The position numbers and the translations under genes are program-made. The notes beneath the pieces were generated by a model. The model did no database searches. It worked only from the letters and a program-made list of their open reading frames with translations, and was not told the DNA's origin. A DNA stretch of 64,000 bases from the NCBI GenBank assembly GCA_022036555.1, contig CM039139.1, forward strand, positions 18,513,724 to 18,577,723, given 5' to 3'. This DNA comes from Microstegium vimineum (lineage: Eukaryota; Streptophyta; Magnoliopsida; Poales; Poaceae). Position 1 is the stretch's first letter; the number at the start of each line of letters is the position of its first letter. Positions 56,001-64,000 of this stretch are shown here, in pieces.

Positions 56001-57694
56001 AAGACAAGAAAGTCAGTAACCTATTGTGGGCAGATTGCTCATCACTCAAATATTACAAAGATTATGGCGACCGTGTTAGTTTTGACACAACCTACATGAC
56101 TAACAGATATAACTTACCGTTTGCACCTTTTGTTGGAATAACTGGACATGGTCAAACCTGTATATTTGCATGCGCCTTCCTTCATGATGAAATAATAGAG
56201 ACATTCAAGTGGGCGTTTCAAACTTTCCTAGAAGCAATGGGGGGGGGAAGCACCCTAAAACTATCATTACAGACCAAGACAAAGCAATGAATGCAGCTAT
56301 TGAACATGTGTTTATCAACACAAGACATAGAAACTGTTTGTTCCCCATAAAGAACAAGTGCTACAACAAGAACCTAAAGGTGTTCGCAGCAAATGAGGGA
56401 CTCTATGAAGACTTTGAAGACACAATCAACAATTCTATAACACCTGACGAATTCGAAGAACTGTGGCAAAAAATGATACAAGACAAGCACCTACAAACTA
56501 ACAAGTACTTCTCAAAGATGTGGGACATGAGACACAGGTTCATACCAGTCTACTACAAGGATGATTTCTTTCCATTCATTCAAACCACATCTAGAAGTGA
56601 GAGCACAAATTCAAGATTCAAGATAATGTTGGACCAACATACATCATCATGAGCTTTTTAAAAGAATACAGTCAAATAGTTGATAACATCAACAAAGCAA
56701 AAAAATTGGAAGATACATACAACAACCAGAAGAGGCAGAAAGAATTACTTTTTTACTACACAATAGAGCAGGAAGCAGAGCAAATGTATAACAGAAATAT
56801 TTTCAGAAAGTTTCAGCTACAGCTAAAACAAACAGCAAGGCTGAACTACAAGGAAACAGAACCAGGGAAGAGATTTGAAGTTTGGCAAAAGACAAATCAG
56901 ATTCACAAGGTTCATAGAGTCAGGACATACATAGTAAAGGCTGACCTAACTGAAGGCAAGGAAGAATTTACTTGCATTTGTGGAAAATTTAACAAAGACG
57001 GAGTACTATGCTCATATATCCTCAAAGTTATCACTGAAAAGGAAATGAAATCAATACCACAGAAGTACTACATTGACAGGTGGAGGAAAAAAATATCAAG
57101 GAAAATGTTGATAGAGAAGATGTTCAAACAGTTGCTACTAGTGCATTGCTCAGATACAACATTTTGTCCAGGAAATCAGCAGTGTTGAATTCTAAAGCAT
57201 CAACAAACGAGCAAGTCATGGAATTCATCATGGAACAATTATCACAGTTGGAAATCAGTGTTGATGAAATGCTATCTGCTCAACCCATACCTGAACAAAC
57301 TATCCTACAAGACATACAAGAGCCTAAAAGCATACCGCCACAATCTGAATCAACACATGTTGAAATTGATGAACCAGACTGTATTCAAAGGAAGGGAAGG
57401 CCACCAAAACCTAAGAGGATGAAGACAGTCATAGAACAAGTCAAGAACAAGGAACTGGATGCAGAAAAGAAAAGGAAAATGGCTGCAGAAAAAAAGACAA
57501 TGGCTGAACAAAGGAAGAAGAACAAGAAAACCCAGGACACAGGAACTAAAGGTTATTTTCATATATACTAATGTTCACCACTTGTACACTCAATGAAGTC
57601 AAAATTATAAGTTTCTAACTTATACCAACATAATATTTTTATAGGATCCCCAGTGAAGCCAAGAAGGAAGAAGATGAAAGAATCAACCAAGTAG
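53013..57694 (+). pseudogene. disrupted FAR1-RELATED SEQUENCE (FRS) gene
   Basis: FRS proteins are transcription factors derived from MULE transposases. Pieces recognised: first exon 53013-53069 continued at 53886-53894 after an LTR; exons 54130-54288, 54359-54433, 54548-54636, 54732-54812, 54902-55057; a large exon 55150-57551; last exon 57645-57694 (ends RRKKMKESTK). Domains in order: FAR1 DNA-binding region (FKDRDAAHHFFNFYAFLAGF to LDHNHELSPG, 55375-55710), MULE transposase core (VSFDTTYMTN and TIITDQDKAM), SWIM zinc finger (FTCICGKF to LCSYILKV, 56967-57026), then a Lys-rich tail. Breaks: the 811-bp LTR; frame losses near 54591, 55795 and 56622; G12 (55836-55847), G9 (56239-56247) and A7 (57077-57083) runs. 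The SWIM His is replaced by Tyr (57015-57017). Splice sites are intact, so decay is recent or some breaks are sequence errors. Confidence 0.85.
53070..53880 (+). mobile_element. 811-bp solo LTR inserted in an FRS exon
   Basis: It starts TGTTGACACCG and ends TTTTTGTGTGAACA, with a perfect ACAAC target duplication at 53065-53069 and 53881-53885. A TATA-like TATAAATA (about 53535) is followed by a CT-rich tract, as in LTR promoters, and several GCCGATGGA repeats lie in the U3 part. No internal domain follows. It is probably of Gypsy type. Confidence 0.92.
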
Positions 57695-58114
57695 GAGATG
57701 CTGACAACAACAATGCTACTGCAAGTGCAATAAATAAAAGCAAGAAGAAACAAGCCAACAATTGAGAAATATTGGAACAAGAGATGGAAGCCAAATTTAT
57801 CAAAATGGAAATAACCATGTCGTCAATTAATTTATGTAATGAACGTGATGATACAAGTTTAAATTTAATTATGTTCAGACATACAATTGCATATGCATAC
57901 AACTGTAATTGCAATACCCAGAACATGCAATTTGTATTGTTTGTGATTGCAATTATGTTACTCAAGTATATGTTTGTTTGGTTTTGATGCCTAGAGAGGT
58001 AACAAGACTGCCTTAGTGTATAAAAATGTAACAGAAGAGCAGTCTAAAACACATTATTCATTTTCTGAGATGACAAAAATATATGACTCACAAAACCACA
58101 CACAGAGATATAGT
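57695..58114. other. 3' flank of the FRS gene
   Basis: This is AT-rich. The first 250-300 bases are the likely 3' UTR of the FRS gene. No other feature was recognised before the LTR that begins at 58115. Confidence 0.5.
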
Positions 58115-61100
58115 TGTGACATAACCTCTTAAGAACAGGGTCCACTTGCCAGGATTAACGTCCAACCGACTTAATCCCAACAAATGATCCAAGTCTTAAT
58201 TGGTCCGTCAGGTGTCGCCATTTTGTAACGGGTCATCCACCTCTTTCCGAGTAGGATCCTCATTATAAATCATTGCAGAAATAATATAAAAAATTAAATT
58301 TACATCAAAGTAGCGGAAGACATAAGTCATATTACAAACCATTAGTTTAGAAATATAACATATGTGTCATTACTACATCAAGCTGGTGGTAAAGATTATA
58401 AGACAACCAACCAGGTACTCTGCCCAAGAGTTATACCAGGACTGATCTTCAACATTAGCTACGGTCACACAACACGAAGCTGTACACACCGCATTGGAAC
58501 TTCATCTGCAACAAGGGTTAACAAACCCTGAGTACGGGAGTACTCAACAAGACTTATCCGACAAATAAAAATATTTGGTGGACAAAAGATATGCAAGTCA
58601 TAGGTATCAAGGTGGGGTTTTACAAGAATCAAGTGTTTTGCATAAATGAGCATTTATAAAAATAATTGAAATTGATTTAGTTCTCATAAAAGTTACTCAA
58701 GTACCGATCTGAATGTTTTGATCGATCACGAGGCAACAACCATAACCAAAAGGAAACATCATGTATCCAGTTTAAGTTTCATTAACTACGATGTAAAAGA
58801 CAGGGTTATGTTTCCATTTCCAAGGAACACGACGATTCGAACCGGTTTATCCCAGCTGGGGCTTCCCAATCACACGACATATGCAGCACTAAAGCACGCA
58901 TATGACTACCTTTCCCTGGATCCTCTCGCCAAAACCGGGGTTCCGCTACCCGAGAGCACATTACACCTCCATCCAGTTCGCTAACTTGGAGGGTACACAC
59001 TACTCTCGCCATCTCTCCACACCCAGTGTGGTTTGACCGTTCTTAAGACGAGAATAGCCAGAGTCCAGCTTCCCCAAGGTATGTGATCAGTACTCCAAAG
59101 TAACAACCCTTGGACTTGTTACAACGGCAAGGCCCTAATGACACAGACGGAGAGAACCCGCTCACTAGATATCCATATCTGATGGCTCCCAAACACCGTG
59201 TCCGCCCGGTCCCGATTATTACTTCCAACAATCCATTTCCTTTTTAAGACAGCCATTTGCCGCAGCAATCCGCTATTCTTCTCAAAATCAGAACCATTGC
59301 CGAAGCAATCATGTTATCACCTATTCTCGCAGATGACAGTAAATCATTTGACTCTATCGGTCTAAGCATTGCTAAGCAGCAAAAGCACCATTCGTATTTT
59401 AAAAACGGCATCAAGGTACAGGAATTGAATAACTCAAGGATACGGCTATGCATCAAGTAGGAATTTGATTGAATAGTAACCATGCAATAATTAACCATAA
59501 GTGTATTTAAAGAAAAACTTTGAAATACAAGGTAGGGTTTGAATCCACCGGGGCTTGCCTAGATAAGAACACTGGTCAATGTTTGTTAGATGATACTTGC
59601 TTGGCAAGTATCATTGATCAATATAAGAAAACCGAGATTAACCATCTTCTGAATTCCATCACCAAAATATCTTCGATTAGATCCACCAATCATCGTCTTG
59701 TGGTTTGACATTAACCATCACGTATACATCTATCTGTGACAGAACCTTTTAAGAAAGGGCTCACTTGCCAGGATTAATAGTCCATCCGACTTAATCCCAA
59801 ACAAATGATCCAATCCTTAATTAGTCCGTCAGGTGTCACCACTTTACAGCGGGTCATTCACCTCTTTCCGAACATGATCTCCTCATTACAAACATTGTAG
59901 AAGTAATACGAGAAATTTATATTACATCAAAGTAGCGGAAATTTAGAGTCATATTACAAACCATAAGTTTTGAAACATAACTTTAGTGTCATACAATAAC
60001 ATAGTATCAAGATGCTGATAGAGTATAAACAAACAACCGAGGTACTCTTGCCCAAGAGTCAAGCAAGGACAACTACTCTTCTTCATCCTCAACTGAGACA
60101 ACGGTCATGCAGCACGAAGCCACACAGACCGGATTGGGAACCTCATCTGCAACAGGGGTTAACAAACCCTGAGTACGGGGTACTCAACAAGACTTATCCG
60201 ACAAAGAAAATATTTGGTGGACAAAAGGTATGCAAGTCATAGGATTCAAGATGTGGTTTGCAAGAATCAAGTATTTTGCATAAATGAGCATTTATAAAAA
60301 GAATTGAAATTCATTTAATTCATTTAAAAGGATTACTCAAGTACCAATCTAAATTTATGATTGATAACATGGTAATAAACCATCCATGAAAAGAACCAAC
60401 AAGTACCCAACTTAAGTTTCATTAACTACGTTGATAAAAACAGGGTTATGTTTCCATATACGAGGAACACGACGATTCGAACCGGTTTATCCCAGCAGGG
60501 GCTTCCCTAACACACGACATATGCAGCACTAAAGCACGCATATGACTACCTTTCCCGGGATCCTCTCGCCAAAACCGGGGTTCCGCCACCCGAGAGCACA
60601 GTACACCTCCATCCAGTTCGCTAACTTGGAGGGTACACACTACTCTCGACATCTCTCCACTCCCAGTGCGGGTTGACCGTTCTTAAGACGAGAATAGTCA
60701 GAGTCCGGCTTCCAAAAGTATGTGATAAGTACTCCAAAGTCATAACCCTCAGACTTTAACAACGGCAAGGCCCTAACGACAGACGGAGAGAACCCTCTCA
60801 CCAGACACCGCTGATGGCTCTCCAACACCGTGTCCGTCCGGTCACGAATTATTACTTCCAACAACATTCCTTTCTCAAAAGAGCATAACCATTTGCCGAA
60901 GCAATATGCTATGTGTAAGTGACCGGGAATCACCTACTAGAAAACTCTAAGCATACTAAGCATTTTTGGCAAAAGTTTTCATCTTTAAACAAGTGTCAAG
61001 GTATAAGGTACAATTAACACAAGGAGAAGGCTATGCATCAAGTAGGAATTTAATAAAGTAAGAACAATGCGATAATAACCATAAGTGTATTTAAATAAAA

Positions 61101-64000
61101 TATTTTAAATACAAGGAAGGGATTGAATGCATCGGGGCTTGCCTTGGTTGGAGGGATACACAATCTCAGGCTCTAATTCACTAACAGAAAAACCCCCTTC
61201 ACCAGGGTGGTTATCCAACCCAACCAACGAGATATCTACACGATAAATAATATGCTTAGATGATGCTTGAATTAATAGACATGATGCTTTGCAACACACA
61301 AATATGCACTTAAGGGATGAACAAAATAGATTTAAACATCTTGAGTACAACTTTCCTCCATGAAGAAAAAGTTAAACTAAAGCATAGAGTAAATGATTAA
61401 ACCATGATTAGAATATTATCTAGTTTAATAATTATGTCCAAAAGCACTAATTAAACAACATTACATAATACATATCCATAATGTGGTTGCCACTGGACAA
61501 TGACCATTTGCATCAATCAACACAAAATCACTCAAAACCTATAGTCATTAGGGTTTCTAATTATTTTATTCTTAAATATACAAATATCCTTGTATTAAAG
61601 TTCATCCAAAAATTCCCAAACTTTTTGTACAGCAAGATATAAGTGTATAAAGGTTACACAAAAATTCTCAGAATTTTTGGAACAATACACAGAGCATGAA
61701 AAATCATGGAAAAATCATTTTTCAATTACTTTGAGCATTTTTATAGGATTAAAAAATGTACTGAACATGGACATGTTATATTTTTCTTAAATACTACACA
61801 TCACAGAGAGTATTCACAAGTTTTTGCAGAATTTAAACATGCACAGATTTAAACATATGAAAATAACAAAAAACATTACTGTGCAAAACTGGAAAATAAA
61901 GAAAACTCTTCGCTGCTCTCACTGACACCAGTGTCCCAAAAACAGAGTAGTGGCACCGACAACCTAAAAACACGGTGGCGCGTACCGGCGGCTACTTAGC
62001 GGCTCAAACAACTCATGCGCTGGACTCTACTCGTCATCCCGAACCCATCGAGGTATGGTAGAGTCCTTTCCATCCCTTAGAACTCCCTCGTCGGCGACAT
62101 CCGCGGCGGCCCGAGCTCGGTCGCTCGAACGCCGGTGAGCACAAGCCGTAATCGGCTCAACCAACAACCCCAGCATGCTTAGCGGCCCCCAAACAACGCG
62201 GACCGCACGAGAAACGAACGAGCAACTACGCGAAACGACCCTACCGACGAGCATGGCGGCACCCCGCACGCGGCCGCTCATGCGCCGGCGAACACATGCA
62301 CGCGCTCGATCAACCAACAGCGCGAACGTACTCAGGACGACTAGACGAAGCTAGCGCAAGACTCTGACTCAAAAACGAGACCGACGAGCGCACAGTCGCG
62401 ACGACCATGAACCACGGCGACGCTCGTGGACAGAGCTCGACGGCTCGATTCAAGGGAAACCAAGTGCGCGGATAGTTCGAGGTACTCACCCTGGTCACGG
62501 AACACCTGCTATCGCGGCCGGAGATGAAGCAGAACGACCGGTCGACGAAGACCGTGTCGGCGAGGAAGTTGAACCGAGCGGCAACGTCGATGTTCCCGGA
62601 GCTACGGTCCACCAAAGAAGAAACGGAGAAGCCGACGAGGATCAGTGATGAACGGAGGGATGAAACGAGAAAGAAAGAAACAATGCGGCTCCTGGTTAGC
62701 CCGAACAACGGCAGACCAGAGAGGCGGCGCTCTCGCCGGAGCCGAGGAAGAAGATGATGCGCCGGCGATTTACACGTCCCCCGCTTCAATCGACTAGTGC
62801 GGGAGATGTACTACCTCAAGGCGAAAGCTATTGCGGTGGATGGCGAGCTTGGGAGTGACTGGAACGCTCGGAGGAGCAGAGCAGGGCAGAACGCGCGACG
62901 TCGAGCGTGGAAAGAGAGAGCAGGGGTGGATGACGTCCCGTTTTGTAGACGGCAACGGGGTCGTGGCGTTGCCACGCACCTGCTGTGACGCCCGCTGAGG
63001 CCAGGAGGCAGGGCGTCGGCAGGTGGCCGGACAGATGTCGGCGCCATGACTCAACTGGACATGCAAGTGTTCGGTGAAATGTCCAAACTGCCCTGCGACT
63101 GTTTTTGCTCAAAGCTCAACCTTCCAGGGGTTTTCATGAAAAACTTAGAACACCAAAGTTTCTCCAAATATCATGATCTACACTTTTGGCAACATGCACT
63201 TTTTCAAATTCGGCCTAGAAATGAAAATGCATTTTTAGAAATTTGAAAACTTTTTTAAAGAATTTCCCCCTTTCTAATTACTTTAAAAACTTGAACAACA
63301 CTTGAAAAACTGTAAACATAACAAATGCAATTCAAACAGAGGTCTATCACATTGCTTAAACAACCATATGCAAATTCTTTTATCGATTTTGAAAATCATG
63401 TTTAGGGTTTAATCCACCCCCTCTGGGAATTAGGGTTTGGATTCAAATTTAAATTTTGGAATTTTAAAAGATGACCCTGCAATCACACCATGGATCAAAT
63501 ATAAGCAAGTAAACTCTTTTTAGTTCAATGCATATCCAGGTTTTCAAACAAATGAATGATGCTTAATATATGATGACATGATCAAATTTTAATTAAGTGC
63601 TTAAGCACCAGGGGTGTTACACTATCGTACCTTAATGATATGCAAAGATGCAAATGTAAAAATGCAATGAATTGATAACACAACGTTGCATTACAAACAA
63701 ACATTCATACATGACATAGACACTGTTAGTTAATTAAGCAATATCATTTAAGCATAAAGGTTGGACATGCTAAGCATTTCAAACATGATACACCAAAAGA
63801 CTTGATTCAAATTATACCAAGTATAGAGCAATCAAAACTAACTAAATAAATTCAGTCAAGCAAAGGCAAATTGAAGCACTCATGGCATCACAAGATTATA
63901 CAATGCATAGATATCCATAGTTGATTAACTATCCTTACCAAGCATGATATGTAGACATGAAAAGAATATAAAGTACACACACAACTGAACTTAAGTTCAG
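58115..64000 (-). mobile_element. older Gypsy-type LTR sequence, interrupted and running off the window
   Basis: The left edge TGTGACATAACCTCTTAAG (58115) and the following roughly 1.4 kb match the first 1.4 kb of the intact LTR at 59735, at about 85-90% by eye. The shared block includes CACTTGCCAGGATTAA, GGTCCGTCAGGTGTC and GGAACACGACGATTCGAACC. It runs to 59734, where the nested LTR sits, and presumably resumes after 63627 to the window end. I cannot confirm its right edge. Confidence 0.6.
59735..63621 (-). mobile_element. 3.9-kb Gypsy-type solo LTR with CTATC target duplication
   Basis: The low-coordinate end is TGTGACAGAACC and the high end is AGGGGTGTTACA, flanked by a perfect 5-bp CTATC at 59730-59734 and 63622-63626. 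Read on the minus strand it begins TGTAACACCCCTGGTGC, a start common among large chromovirus (Tekay/Del-like) LTRs of grasses; that lineage call is tentative. A GC-rich block (61900-63060) with overlapping frames lies within it and is not a gene. No internal retroelement domain is next to it. Confidence 0.85.

Noticed and set aside
53013..57694. Autonomous Mutator-like transposon instead of an FRS gene
   Set aside because: I found no long terminal inverted repeats or 9-bp duplication around it. The multi-exon structure and the FAR1, MULE and SWIM order fit an FRS host gene better, though a decayed MULE is not fully excluded.
62027..63112. Arg-rich frames near the right end
   Set aside because: They lie in the GC-rich part of a solo LTR, in several overlapping frames, without a retroelement or host domain.

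Overview
The window is nuclear DNA from a grass, most likely a panicoid (PACMAD-clade) species. The genes have short phase-consistent exons and GT-AG introns. Promoters and first exons are GC-rich. The space between genes is full of families typical of grass genomes: Stowaway MITEs, CACTA and hAT MITEs, tRNA-derived SINEs, a Helitron and solo LTRs. I could not identify the species from sequence alone.

The left 27 kb is gene-rich. In order it holds an ARL8 small GTPase (782-3133, +), the cytochrome-c-oxidase assembly factor SURF1 (5760-10430, +), an NPG1-related/TTC7-like TPR protein (14084-17089, +), ribosomal protein S3a (20588-22545, -), a Pro/Tyr-rich CYSTM tail-anchored protein whose 55-nt last exon carries the CYSTM motif (23495-24488, -), and a myristoylation-type PADRE/DUF4228 protein (25945-27251, -). 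An isolated PAQR/heptahelical membrane protein gene lies at 39955-41207 (-). These are ordinary housekeeping or stress-type plant genes. They do not form an operon or pathway, and each appears to have its own promoter.

From 27.5 kb onward the window is transposon territory. It holds MITEs, a perfect 51-bp hairpin (29305-29409), a fold-back element (29946-30540), three non-autonomous CACTA elements (33011-33440, 43937-46472, 51875-52846), a Helitron (33952-37773) split by a 2.3-kb Copia-type solo LTR (34514-36851), and a hAT fold-back element with a perfect 8-bp target duplication (41755-42369). At the right end a 3.9-kb Gypsy-type solo LTR (59735-63621) is nested in an older LTR of the same family.

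The most unusual locus is a broken FAR1-RELATED SEQUENCE (FRS) gene at 53013-57694. An 811-bp solo LTR sits inside its first recognisable coding exon, a CACTA element sits just upstream, there are at least six frame breaks (three in homopolymer runs), and the SWIM zinc-finger histidine has become tyrosine. Smaller oddities in otherwise healthy genes are a one-base deletion in ARL8 that a 2-base donor shift could rescue, a GC-AG intron in ARL8, and a reading-frame conflict at the end of the PADRE gene. I found no tRNA or rRNA gene, no CRISPR array and no clearly new biological system. The most interesting material is the nested-insertion history and the disrupted FRS gene.
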